Shown here: piece after piece, positions 23,120-38,230 of the stretch | How positions within the stretch are numbered: the first letter of the stretch is position 1 | Layout of the letters: every line of letters begins with the position of its first letter | Assembly (NCBI GenBank): GCA_028583685.1 | Contig: JAMXIF010001210.1 | Span: 9,462,753 to 9,526,752, forward strand | Direction of reading: 5' to 3' | Origin: Petaurus breviceps papuanus | Lineage: Eukaryota > Chordata > Mammalia > Diprotodontia > Petauridae | Length of the DNA stretch: 64,000 nt | Program-made: the position numbers and the translations under genes | Notes under the pieces: model-generated | Databases searched by the model: none | Seen by the model: only the letters and a program-made list of their open reading frames with translations | What the model was told of the DNA's origin: nothing

Positions 23120-23360
23120 TAGGTAGCTAGATTCTGCAGTGTATAGAGTGATGGATGTGGAACCAGGAAGACCTAAGTTCAAATCTGATCTCAGACACTT
23201 ATTAGCTGTGTGACTCTGGGCAAAGCAATTAACCTCTGCCTGCCTCAGTTTCCTCACCTATAAAATGAGGCTCCTTTTATTCCTGTGAGGAAAAAAGAGA
23301 TCATTCTTCTAAAGCATTTTGAAAACCTTACATTTCAATATGTTTATTATTATTGTTTTT
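23120..23360 (+). mobile_element. CORE-SINE (Mar1 type)
   Basis: It shows GTGGAACCAGGAAGACCTAA, CACTTATTAGCTGTGTGACT, CTGCCTCAGTTTCCTCACCT and the L2-like tail AAAGCATTTTGAAAACCTTA. Confidence 0.75.
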
Positions 23361-25246
23361 AAGCTCAAGTATGACCATGTCACTCACATACTCAAACTCC
23401 TCCAGATTACCAACAGAAGTACATATAAAGCCATATCATTGTTTTTATTTTTGTTTGTTTTATTGTTGGGAGGGTGAGAAGGAAAGATAATAAATGCTTA
23501 TAAAAATAAAATATTTTATTAGATTAATATAATTAAGCTACTCCAACAGTACATCTACTCATTTGATAATAGAAAAGGATCGCACATTTTAAAGCAAAAA
23601 ATAATTTATAGATAGTATAAAAAAAGTGTAGGTTTTTTTTTTGCATGATTACTCATATGTAACCTATATAAAATTACTTGACTTTTCAGTGAGGGTGGAG
23701 GAGGAGAGAGAATGTGAACAATGAAATTTAAAAAAACAAATGTTAAAAATTGTTTTTACATGTACTTAAGGGAAAAATATTAAAGTGTGATTTTTAGCAC
23801 TGCCATCATAGTGCAAACTGAGGGTGATTTTTCATTTTCTTTGTTTTGTGTTTGCCATGGCCAAAGAATTCATTACTTAGTGGTCAGTCCAATGATGACC
23901 TTCTCAGCCACTTCATTGTTAGGCTGCTCTTGGAAGCTCACAGTTTGTCACTAGGACCATACTTAAAGCCTTTCCAGCATGATAGAATCTACAAGTGTTT
24001 CTGCCCCCATTTGCAAGGCTTATTAGAGCCCAATTACCTCCATATTATCATGAGGGATTAGACTGCGGCTTTTGTGGAGTTCATTTTAAGAATTTGTCTA
24101 AATCCAATAATAGAGAAAGGCCTTAATGTACTGTTCTTGCTTTTAAAACATCTGTACAGTATCATAATCTGTTGTATTTTGAGATTACTTTGGCAACCAA
24201 AAAGCAATGAAACAAAACATTCCATTCAAAGCAATCTACCAATTTGATGATATCCAGTCATTTACTCATAGCTTTATATTCCATTGCCATGCTGAGAAAG
24301 TCCTTTGTAAAAAAAACCAAAGGCTACATTATTATTACTATTATTATTTTAAATGCCTGCAGTAACAGGGACACCAATAAGCATGGGTTTTGTAAGTAAG
24401 CATAAAAGACAGCTACAGTGAAATCAGCCTCACATATATGTTTTCAAAAGCAACCTGAGAAAGCCTATAAACTTCTTTGTTTAAATAACTCTGGGACTGT
24501 TGAAAAGAGAATTACTGATTGTCCTGCTTACAAATATATTTCCCTTCATGACATTTCCTTTTTATTTTATTCTGAATGCTTAAATGATGCTCTGAATAGA
24601 GTCAGTCCTGAAGGAGAGATTGTAGATGGTTTTGAAGGCTATTACTCAGGCTTATTGAAAACAGTAGATAACCAGTAAAGGATGTACCCCCAGAGTAATT
24701 AATTTTCTTTTGAACAAGGAACAACTGAGTTATATCCAACTGAAATCTTAAGTAAGTCTATGCAGACTAGTGGTTTTAGACAGTGCAGTTGAGACTGGAG
24801 TTGCCAATTGAATCCTCATGTATTCCAGGCAGATTCATTGTGTTCTATGGACCTAGACTACATCCATAATGGCAGCCAACCACCTTGAAAATGTACAATT
24901 ATTGCAGAACCACATTTAGTGATTTTGTGGCTAAGCTAAGAAGTACAAAGTACCTGAGGCAAAAGAAAACAGGTATTGGAAAGACTAATGAGGTATGTGG
25001 GAGACAGAGGAAGGAATGGGAAAGGAAGACTACCAGTTAGGGAAAAGGTCATCTGAGGTGGGGTCACTGGGTTGAGGAAGAAGCACATAACACTTCGTGG
25101 CTTCCTATTTTAATTAAATATTCTTGTTAACAAGGTGCTATTCTCAATAGTTTCTAAACTGCTGAAGGGACTGTTAGTTCCCTCAAAATTTTGCGCCCTA
25201 GGACAAAATCCTATCATCTTGACTTAGTTACATATCTAAATGATGG
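23361..25246. other. Unassigned DNA
   Basis: I recognise no gene or repeat. An 86-codon frame (24418-24678, plus) has no domain that I can name and may be chance. Confidence 0.5.
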
Positions 25247-25329
25247 CCACAAGATGACTGGGGGGGTGCAGCTAGAGCTACACAAATCCACAAGATGACT
25301 GGGGGGGGTGCAGCTAGAGCTACACAAAT
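25247..25329. repeat. Tandem duplication, 41/42-bp unit, two copies
   Basis: CCACAAGATGACT, a G-run, TGCAGCTAGAGCTACACAAAT occurs twice (25247-25287 and 25288-25329). The copies differ only in the G-run, 7 versus 8. Confidence 0.95.
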
Positions 25330-25970
25330 CCATCATCATCAATAGGAAAGAAAAAACTTCTAAAGCCTATTCTGATGTTCTAAAGCTAATAGTTTCATGA
25401 CAATAAATTTTAGATCCCATGACAGTGTAATAAAATCACTGCTGTCTTCAGGGGGTGTTTCTTCTTAGTTTATATCTTCTATGTATCAATTAGGTTATAA
25501 TTTTTTTAAAGAGTACTACATTATTTAGCACATCATTTTCTTAAGGAAAAAAAAGAGAAATTACTGAAAGTTCAGCCTATTTTCAAATATCTTGGAATAT
25601 ACCTATACCACATAGTGAAAAACATGGAATTTACTATAAGAAGCTATAATAATTTTCCAGGCGATATTGATTGAAACATTTCTTTTCTGAAAAGTTCTGA
25701 ATCTACTCCTTTGACTACAATTGGAGATTTATAAAAATGTCTTTCATGCTACCATCTCCTACCTTCTCAGTGATCTTGTATTTTTAATTATCACATCTCA
25801 GTATTTTCAATGTTTTCTCCACAATCTTCAACCTGTTGTGTTTAAGCATGCATACATACATTTTCCCAACTTGAAAAGATAATTCACTTGACCTTTTTAT
25901 ATATATATCCAGAAGCTGTCATATGTTCTATCTTTTCTTTTACTGCCTTTTACTTTCACTTTTAGTCTAC
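25330..25970. other. Unassigned DNA
   Basis: Nothing recognised. Confidence 0.5.
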
Positions 25971-26571
25971 AACTGCTATTTTTGCTTCCTCTCCATTTCT
26001 CTTTCCTTGATCCTCTCCTGAAATTCAATTCAAAGATTGCAAATGACATTCAAATTGATAAATTACAATTCCCAGCCCTTCATTTTCCTTTATTTCTCAG
26101 TAACAGTTGACACTATCAACCACTTTCTCTGTCTTGAAATGCCCTTTAGCTTCCAGTATATTATTCTGGGTTTATTCAATTGTTCTTCAAAGAAGAGCTT
26201 TTCTCTCTTCCCAGCCTTTAAAAATGGGTATTCCACAAAGTTTAGCCCTGCTCTTCTCCACTCTCTCTCCACATTCTCTACCACAGAGATAGTGTATACT
26301 CTCATGTTTTCAACTATCAATTTTTTAAATTGAATTTTGTTTATTTTTAGTTTATATCATTCTTTTCCACAAGATTTTGTTACAAATTTTCTCCCCATCT
26401 TTCCTCTACCCACCACCCCAAAACTATAATCCCACTGTGTACCCCCCACCCCAATCTGCTCTCTCCTATATCTTCTCCCATTACCCCTCCAACTTTCTAG
26501 TAGGGCAAGATAGATCTCTATACCCTAGTGCTTGTATATCTTATTTCCCAGTTGCATGTAAACTAATAATT

Positions 26572-26602
<31 letters not shown>

Positions 26603-26864
26603 AAATATAGGATTTTAAAACTTTGAATTCCAGATTCTTTCCCTTCTTCCCTTGTCACCCACCTTTACTGGGAAGATAGGCAATTCTATATAGATTGTAC
26701 ATGTGTAGCTACACAGAACATTTCCATCATGGATATATTGTGAAATACTGACTATATTTCCCTCCATCCTATCCTGCCCCCCCATTTGTTCTATTCTCTA
26801 CTTTGACCCTGTCTCTTTTCAAAAGTGTGTGCTTCTAAATTACCTCCCCTCCCCTCCATCATCC

Positions 26865-27392
26865 TGTAGCAGCAAGTGTCCTCAGGGTTTGCTGCCACCA
26901 CAGGTTCTTGGATCTGCTTTGTTAAAGGAAAGCAACTCAAAATGGGTTAACAAGCTTACTTTAATCAGTCAGACATATATCGTTTACCTTGTTCAGCGGG
27001 AAAAGGTCAGCACCCCGAACTTCAAAGTATACAGGCAGAATTATCAAGACAGAAACAGATCAAGTAGACAGATTTCCAAACTGTCCAACCATTACATCCA
27101 TACCCAGTCAACATCTGGGTTTCCACATCTGGGTTTTTCAAAGCCGGGGGGCTCAGGAAAACGGCTTCCCAGAATCCATATCAAATTACAGAACACTTCT
27201 CAAAGTGAGCCCCAAAATAAAGCTACACATCAGGGCTTAAATAGCCTTCTCCTGGCTCAGAGAATGTAACAACCTTATTGACTCACTGGCCAATCAAGAA
27301 GTATCAACTGAAAAACAAGCCTCCCACCCCAGGCTCCAGGTGCACTTTAGCCTAGGGGCAGGGAAGATCTTTAAATTTGCATTTCCACTACA
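26865..27392 (-). mobile_element. Solo LTR (fossil ERV) inside the HAL1
   Basis: The 528-bp unit has inverted ends TGTAG...CTACA and a perfect 5-bp target-site duplication CATCC (26860-26864 and 27393-27397). On the minus strand a CCAAT-type box (27290-27296) lies about 45 bp before a TATTTAAG box (27235-27244), and an ATTAAA signal is at 26960-26965, so minus is the likely transcription strand. No internal retroviral genes remain, so it is a solo LTR left by recombination. A 5-bp duplication suits class III (ERV-L-like) but does not prove it. The 146-codon frame across it is incidental. It is younger than the HAL1. Confidence 0.75.
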
Positions 27393-27939
27393 CATCCCCC
27401 CTTTAATCTCCTTCCCCCCTACTTTCCTGTAGGGTGAGATACCCTATTTAGTGTGTGTCATTCCCTCTCTAAGCCAAATTCAGTGAGAGTAAGGTTGACC
27501 CATTCCCTTTTGCCTTCCTGTTCTTCCCCTCCATTGTAACCATTTTCCCTTGTCTCTTCTATAGGAGATAATTTACCCCATTCTGTCTCTCCCCATCTCC
27601 TCTCATTATATTCCTCTCTCACCTCTAAATTTCACCTTTTAGGTATCATCACTTCCTATTCAATTGGTCCTGTGCCCTCTGTCTATATATACCTGTACAC
27701 ATATATACACACACTCACATATGTCTTCATATGCCCATATACCCTCCTATATAGACGTATACATGTATGTATACATATATAAATATACATTTATGCTCCC
27801 TTCAACTATTCTCATACTGAGAAAAGTTTCAAAAGTTACAATTATCATTTTTCCAGGTAGGAATGTTAATAGTTCAACTTTGATAAGTGCCTTATGATTT
27901 CTTTTCCCTGTTTACCTTCTCATGCTTTTCTTGCTTCTT

Positions 27940-28899
27940 ATATCTGAATGTGAAATTTTCTATTCAACTCTTTTTTTTCATAAAGAATGTTTGAAAGTGC
28001 TCTGTTTCATTGAATGATCATATTTTCCCCTGAAACATGATACTCAGTTTTTCTAGGTAGGTGATTCCTGGCTTTAATCCCAGCTCCTTTGACTTCTGGA
28101 ATATCATATTCTAAGCACTTTGATCCCTCAATGTAGAAGCTGCCAGATCCTGTGTTATCTTGATTGTGTTTCCACAATATTCAAATTGTTTCTTCCTGGC
28201 TGCTTGTAATATTTTCTCATTCATCTGGGCATTCCAGAACCTGGTTTTTAATATTCCTAGGAGTTTTCTTTTTGGGATCTTTTTCAGGAGGTGATTGGTA
28301 GATTCTTTTAACTTCTATTTTGCCCTCTGGTTCTAAAACATCAGGGCAATTTCCCTTGAGAATTTCTTGAAGGATGGTTTCTAGGTTCTTTTTTATCGTG
28401 ACTTTTGGGTAGTCCAATAATTTTTTAAATTATCTTTCCTGGATCTATTTTCCAGGTCAGTGGGTTTTCAAATGAGACATTTCACATTGCCTTCTATTTT
28501 TTCATTCTTTTGGATCTGTTTAATAGTATCTTGATTTCTCATAAAGTTATTACTTCCATTTGCTCCAAACTAATTCTGAAGGAATGATTCTCTTCATTGA
28601 GCTTTTGAGATTCTTTTTTCCATCTGGAAAATTTGGCTTTTTAAGGCATTCTTCTCCTTATTGGCTTTTTGAGCTTCTCCTCCCAATTTTTCCACCACTT
28701 CTCTTATTTGGTTTTCAAAATCCTTCTTAAGGTCTTCTATGGCATGTAACCAATTCATATTTTTCTTGGAAGTTTTTGGTGCAGGAGTTCTGACTTTGCT
28801 GTCTTCCTTCTGTTCCATGCTTCAAACCTTTTTGTCCCCAAAATAGGAGTCTAAAGTCAATGGGTTGCTGTGCTTGCCTTGCTTCCTTTGCTTGTTCAT
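27940..28899 (-). pseudogene. HAL1 ORF1 protein, decayed
   Basis: The start context gives MNKQRKQ (ATG at 28897-28899), then YFGDKK, a frame break/stop, and RTPAPKTSKKN. A coiled-coil stretch follows (28594-28818: DLKKDFENQIREVVEKLGGE and on). The RNA-binding RRM part gives NCPDVLEPEGKIEVKRIYQS (around 28340), and a weaker C-terminal domain continues to about 27940. L1 ORF1p is an RNA chaperone that trimerises by its coiled coil and coats element RNA in the cytoplasm. This copy has several frame breaks and cannot be functional. The same protein type is encoded at 63194-64000. Confidence 0.75.
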
Positions 28900-30713
28900 G
28901 TTGCCACTCAATTGCTTGACTTTTGAGCTTTTTGGCACAGTAGAACTCTGCTTCCAGAGAGGAGAGACTTGCCCCAAATCGCTGGGGTTTTCTCAGCTCC
29001 CAGAGCTATTAATTGGCTGCCCTCTCTGAAGCCTCCACCAGCTCTGGCACCTGGTCCCGCACCACAGGACCTCTACTCTAGACAACAATCCAGAGCCAAT
29101 CAGGTTAAAGCAAGAGCAATTACCCCTCAGAATGGTTGCTTCATCCCCATACAATTTTCAGGCCAGGAGTTGTGAAGCAGCCTTGCAGTGGCGGCTGACG
29201 TGCCTCTGCCACTTCTTCCTCTGGGGACAGAGGCCAGACCACACTACCAGACTCTTTGTTCCCAAAGTCTACACTGACCTCTCACTTTGTCTTTGGCATT
29301 TATGGGTTGATAATTCTGGAAACCATTACAGCTGATGGTGATCCACTCTTCCAACATCCCTCTAGCCAAGGCTGGTCAGACCACCCTGAGGCTAAAACCC
29401 TGGGCTCAGATGGGACTGGGCTCCCAACATTCTGTGATGAACCCTTCTTGTTTGCCTGCTGAGTTGTCTACAAGCAGGAAATTTGTTTCTCTCTGTCACT
29501 TTGTGGGTTCTGTAGCCGTAAAGTTTGTTTAGAGTAATTTTTATAGGTATTTGAAGTGGTTAAGGGGTGAGCGCAGGGAGTTTTCCTGCTTCTATGCCAC
29601 CATCTTGACGCTGCCTCTTAAATGTCAATTTTATATTTTGTAAAACTCTATATAGATTGCAAAATCCTATCTCAAGCTCTAACCTCTCTCCTAAACTTTG
29701 GTGCTATACTTTCAAATGCCTATTGGATATTTCCAAGAAGACTATAAGTTCCTTGAAGCGAGGGATCTTTGTTTATCTTTATGTCTTCCTCAATATATAA
29801 GGTCTTAAAGGGTTTTAATCATTTAGTCATTGCATAATAATTGTGTTAGATTAGATTGCATGAAATGTCACTGCAGACAACTCATTTAAAGCCAAATTTA
29901 TCAGTCTTCTAGCTTCTCTATTTCAGCAAATGATATCACCAATCTCCTAAGAATTCAAGTTCAAAACCTGGATCATCTTTTATTTCTACTACTACTTCAA
30001 CATCCAATCATTTAATATAACATATAAATTATCTTTTCAAAATGCCTTTTGTAACAATCACCTCTATTCTATTCCCACTGCCAGCATCCTATTTCTTGGC
30101 CATTCTACCCTTGGCCTATATTACCATGATATTTTCTTAATCACTGTTATTCCTTCCATTTTTTCCCTTTGCAATCTCTATTCCATAAAGTTGTCAGGTT
30201 CATTTTCCTAAAAACCATTTCACTCCTTTATGACAAAATAAAATAAATCTCATTCAACATTTAATCCCCTAAAGAATAACATCCAAACTTAATAGTTACA
30301 GCATTTAAAACCTTCCATAATCTGGGTCAAAATTGCTTGGGTTTTTTTTTTTTTGGTCTTTATTAATTTGTTTACTTTTAGTTTACAGGATTCATTACCA
30401 CAGTTCCTTGGGTTTCAAATTTTCTCTCCCTCCCCCTTCTCCCCACCATGGTGGTATACAATCAAGTACAGTATCTGCAAATACTTTCACATTAAGCATT
30501 AGTCAGATTATAAAGAAGAATTGTATCAGATGGAATGAAGAATGGGAAAGAGGAAACAAAACCAAACAAGAAAAAGGGCAGGTAGTTTGCTTCAATCTGG
30601 GTTCAATCACAGTTCTTTCTCTGGATGTAAACACCTCTCTCCATCATGAGTCTTTTGGGGTGTACTTATGACTCTGGATTGCTGAGAAGAATCCAGTTTA
30701 TCGAAGTTGGTCA

Positions 30714-34537
<3,824 letters not shown>

Positions 34538-35186
34538 CCTATTCCCTTCCCTGTTAATGCTGATATTTTTTCTCCCCTTCTCCCTTCCCCTCCTTAATAG
34601 TTTTCCTTTTGACCACCGCCTCCCTCAGTATTCCCGTGTCATCCCTCCTCCCTTTTCCTCCCCCTTCCCCCTTGCTTCTTCCCTCCCTACTAACCACCCC
34701 CCTCCCTTCATAACCCTTTCCCCCTCCAAATGCCTGTAGGGTATTTAATACTTAATGAAGTATGTTATTTCTTCTTTGCACCAAGAGTGACAGGAACAAA
34801 TCTCATGCAAAGCTCCTCTCCCTCTTTCCCTCTAATATGATACATTTTGCATCTCTTCTCCATAGAGTCCTATGCTTAACTGGTTGTGTTATTCCCTCCT
34901 TGCACCAGAACCAATGAGGGAAAAAGCTCACATAATACTCATGTCCCTCCCTTCTTTTCCTCTGCTATATTGTTTTTATGTCTCTTTGTGTGACATAATT
35001 TACCCTTTCCCACTTCATTCATTCATCTTCTTCCATTGCAGTTCCTTTGAAGCCCTTAATAAGATTTTTTAATCATCATTTTGTGTAATTTATACTCATA
35101 CCGTCTACTTGTCTATAAACAATTTGTTCTTATTAAATAACAGGTGTGTGTGTGTGTGTGTGTGTGTGTTTTCCTTGTTTACCTTT

Positions 35187-36141
35187 CTATATCACTCTTG
35201 CATATTGTAATTGGAGGTTGAATTTTCCATTGAGCTCTGGCTTTTTCATCAGTAAGGTCTGGAAATCTGTTACATCATTCAATGACCATCTCTTTGCCTG
35301 GAAGAATATGCTCAGTCTCCCTAGGTAAGTGATCCTTGGTTGTAACCCGAGCTCTTTTGCCTTGCAGAAATTGGTATTCCACTGCCTCTGATCTTTCAGT
35401 GTAAAGGCTGCCAAATCCTGTGCAATCCTCACTGTGGTTCCTCGATATTTGAATTATTTCTTTCTGGCCACTTGAAGTATTTTCTCTTTTACCTGGCACT
35501 TCTTGAGTTTGGCCACAACATTTCAAGGACTTTTCAGTTTGGGATCTCTTTCAGGAGGTGTCTGGTGGATTCTCTCAATTTCTATTTTACCCTCAGGTTC
35601 TAGTATCTCAGGGCAATTTTCCTTAATGAGCTCTTGGAGAATTTCTGGTAGGCCTATGATTCTCAGATTATCTCTCCTGGATCTGTTTTCCAGGTCAGTT
35701 ATTTTTCCATTGAGATATTTTACCTCTTTTTCTAATTTTTCATTCTTGTTGTTTTGTTTGACTAATTCTTGGTTCCTCATAGTTATTTGTTTCAATTTGG
35801 TTGATTCTAGTTTTTAGCAAATCATTTTCCTTGGTTAATTTTTGGGGCTCCTTTTCCATATCATACACTTTTCTTTTTAAGGAACTGTTTTCTTCATTAT
35901 AATGTTTTTCTAATTCTGCAATTTTGATTTTTAAAGAATTATTCATTTTGTGTTCTATCTCTCTCATTTGGTTTTCAAAGTTCCTTTTGAGCTCATCTAG
36001 GAGAGCCTTCTGTGCTTGGGACCCATTCCCTGTTAATGTTTCAGCTGTGGGTGTGGAGTCCACATTGTCTCTCTCTGAGTTTGGTTCCTCCCTCTGAGGA
36101 TAGTAGGACTCCAGAGTCTTTGTAGTCTGCTTTCTACCCAT
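35187..36141 (-). pseudogene. L1 ORF1 (RNA-binding chaperone), broken
   Basis: It starts MGRKQTTKTLESYYPQREE at 36141. A heptad-rich coiled coil occupies about residues 45-130. The frame shifts near 35790 into the RRM part with SRRDNLRIIGLPE and PEILEPEGKIEIERIHQTPP, then again near 35525. The C-terminal domain (IRIAQDLAAFTLKDQRQW region) ends at 35187. The length, about 318 codons, is normal for L1 ORF1p. Its N-terminus differs from the HAL1-type ORF1 at 63194, so at least two L1 lineages are present. Confidence 0.9.
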
Positions 36142-36558
36142 TTTGAGTTAAGACCCTAGCCACGCCCTTCCTTTGGGGTTCCCAAGACTTTACTGTTGAG
36201 GGTTTTGCCCTGGGGCAATAGTTACTGTGTTTTGGGGGAGAGGGGGTTGGTGCAGGTGGGGTTCACTCTGTCATCCTGGTCCTTGGATGTCCTGATAGGG
36301 GCTTTTTAAATTTCTGGGCTAGGATATTTGCTGTCCGGGACAGGGGCCCTGCATTTGGTTCTTACCTTGCTCTTTCCAATCCCAGTCCTTTGGTGATAGG
36401 CCTGGTAGTAGCCCTTGTGGTTGGTGGGATGACGTGCCCCCCTCATTGATCAGGCATCCTCTGGCCTGCCTCTGCCAGCCGTGCCTTTGCAGGCCTGCCT
36501 CTGCATGCCACACCTTCGCTTCCCAGCCTGCGTCTGTATTCTGCACCTTCACTTCCCC
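36142..36558 (-). promoter_or_regulatory. L1 5' UTR with three short tandem promoter-like units
   Basis: The 417-bp 5' UTR begins at the target-site duplication. Its outer end holds three imperfect units of 29-34 bp (36463-36491, 36492-36525, 36526-36558), each opening GCCTGCCTCTG or GCCTGCGTCTG on the plus strand. The region is far more GC-rich than its surroundings. L1 5' UTRs carry the internal pol II promoter and some lineages build it from repeated monomers. Promoter activity here is inferred. Confidence 0.6.
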
Positions 36559-36904
36559 CAAAATTGCTTGTTAAACTTTATCTCACATTAGTTTCTTACA
36601 TGTTGCTTCTACCTCTATCAAACTGTAAAGGACAAATGGCTTCCCAATGACACTTTTATTTTTCTGAGTTTTTTTTATGATCATTGTCCCAGCAATTTTG
36701 ACCTCTTCTTTACTTCCTTTTTTTTTCTTTTTTAAAATAGCTTACCTACTTTCTGACTATTGAAATATTATCCATCCCTCAAAAACCAACTCAAATACCA
36801 TCACTTGTCTAACTTAGGTCTCAATGAGTTCTACTTCATCAGACTCTTCATCTGAATTCATTTACAGTATATATCACAATAACCAAATGTTAATTGACTC
36901 GGCA

Positions 36905-37125
36905 AAAGTATTATAGAATCATAAATTTGTAGAGCTGGAGGGCTCAGACAATAATTAACCAAAAGCAAAAAGAGGTCATCCAAGCCAACCTCTTGTTTTT
37001 ACAGAAGAATAAAATTAGTCCCAGAGAGATTAAATGACTTGTCTTAGATAGCAGAGATAAGTTAATGGAAGAGCCAATATTTGAGCTCCAAATCCAGCAG
37101 GCTTTCCACTGTACCACGTTAGAAG
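36905..37125 (+). mobile_element. THER/MIR-type SINE
   Basis: It shows AGAATCATAAATTTGTAGAG, a GAGGTCATCCAAGCCAACCT block, CCCAGAGAGATTAAATGACT and TCCACTGTACC at the end. Confidence 0.6.
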
Positions 37126-37489
37126 AAATAACATTATTAAAATTAATTACTTCCACTGGATCATGGTTCCAAATGTCAAAATGGATTAGGAATAGTGTTA
37201 CATCATATTTTTTACAAGAGTTGCTTATCATGTGTACTGATGTACATTAGGAAATGGCATTGGTTACTAAATTCTTAAGTGAGATGTCTCGGTAGTTATT
37301 TCGTCATAGGTTATGCTTTATCTCTCCAGGTAGGTGGTGAGCTCCTGAAAGCCAGAGGCTATCCTCTTTGTACACACCTATAATTGAACCAAAATGAAAT
37401 GTTTTCCTAAGTCCCACTACCTCCTTCAGTTGATTACCATGGAAAATGAATTATACTAGTATAATAGTAATGTAATAATTTCTGATGAT

Positions 37490-37712
37490 GACAATAGCTA
37501 GCATTTATAAATAATATTAAGGTTTGCAAAATGTTTTATACATGTCTCTCAATTTTAATCCTCACAACAACCCTGGGGGATGATACTATTACTCTCTTCA
37601 TATTGAAGAGGAGAAAATTGAAGCTGGAAAATATTGAGTGACTTGCCCAGGGTCACTCAGCTGAATAAGTATCTGAGGCAAGATTTCAACTTGGGTTTTC
37701 CTGACACCAAGT
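37490..37712 (+). mobile_element. MIR SINE
   Basis: It shows TAATCCTCACAACAACCCTG, CACTTGCCCAGGGTCACTCA-type core (about 37640) and GGTTTTCCTGACACC at the end. Confidence 0.75.
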
Positions 37713-37779
37713 TAAACATATCTTGGAACACATAGCTCTTGGAACACATAGCTATGCCACTGCAGGTGGAGGGGGGAAT

Positions 37780-38110
37780 TTGATATAATAGAGAGAATAT
37801 TAGATTTAGAGTTAGAAAAATTGTATTTGCAGGGGTGGCCAGGTAGCACAGTGAGTAAGAGCACCGGCCCCAGAGTCGGGATGACCTGGGATTGAATCCA
37901 GGCTCAGATACTTAGCACCACACTCAGAAATAACTGGCCATGTAAATTTGAGCAAGTTACTTCACGCCAATTGCTTAAAAAAAAAGTTGTATTTGATAGT
38001 TACTACTAATATGACCTTAAACAATTTATTTACTTCTCTGGGACTGTTTCTTCATCCATAAAATGAGGGGAAGACAAGATGATGTCTAAGGGCCCTGCCA
38101 ACTCTAGATG
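37780..38110 (+). mobile_element. CORE-SINE/THER-like SINE split by a family B SINE
   Basis: The head (TTAGATTTAGAGTTAGAAAA) lies before 37830. The remainder (TTCATCCATAAAATGAGGGG, GGCCCTGCCAACTCTAGATG) lies after 37986. Confidence 0.6.
37830..37986 (+). mobile_element. SINE family B copy
   Basis: It shows GGCCAGGTAGCACAGTGAGT, AAGAGCACCGGCCCCAGAGT, TTAGCACCACACTCAGAAAT, a GAGCAAGTTACTTCACGCC-type core and TTGCTTAAAAAA. The flanks TTGTATTTG (37821-37829 and 37987-37995) form a perfect 9-bp target-site duplication. Confidence 0.88.
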
Positions 38111-38114
38111 ACAT

Positions 38115-38230
38115 CAATCAGTTAAGCAATAAACATTGGGCAAGTGCCTCATAAGTGTTGAGCACTAGAGGGGGAGGATGGAGTGAAATAGTCCCTGTCT
38201 TCAAGGAGTTTAAATTCTATTGGGGGGTAA
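38115..38230 (-). mobile_element. L2 3' end, antisense
   Basis: It shows AAGTGTTGAGCACTAGAG, GTCCCTGTCTTCAAGGAGTT and TTCTATTGGGGGG: a reversed L2 terminus. Confidence 0.6.

Larger units (their letters stand above)
26325..29619 (-). mobile_element. HAL1 (half-L1) element carrying a nested LTR
   Basis: Right to left it has an L1-type 5' start (minus: GCGTCAAGATGGTGGCATAG), a 5' UTR of about 0.7 kb, a decayed ORF1, a pyrimidine-rich post-ORF1 spacer and an L1 3' UTR (GTACATGTG ... ACATTTCCATC) with its terminus near 26325. There is no ORF2: spacer and 3' UTR join directly, as in HAL1 elements. The flanks AACTATCAATTTT (26312-26324) and AAATGTCAATTTT (29620-29632) match 11/13 and look like an aged target-site duplication. 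Without the LTR it is about 2.76 kb. An ORF2 lost by later deletion is the alternative. Confidence 0.7.

Noticed and set aside
24418-24678. 86-codon frame as a possible exon
   Set aside because: It has no recognisable domain, no Kozak-like start and no clear splice sites. It is kept only as unassigned DNA.
26829-27269. 146-codon frame
   Set aside because: It crosses from HAL1 DNA into the solo LTR and shows no protein family. It is a chance frame in the fossil LTR.
30333-30671. 112-codon plus frame
   Set aside because: It is antisense to the 3' UTR of the full-length L1.
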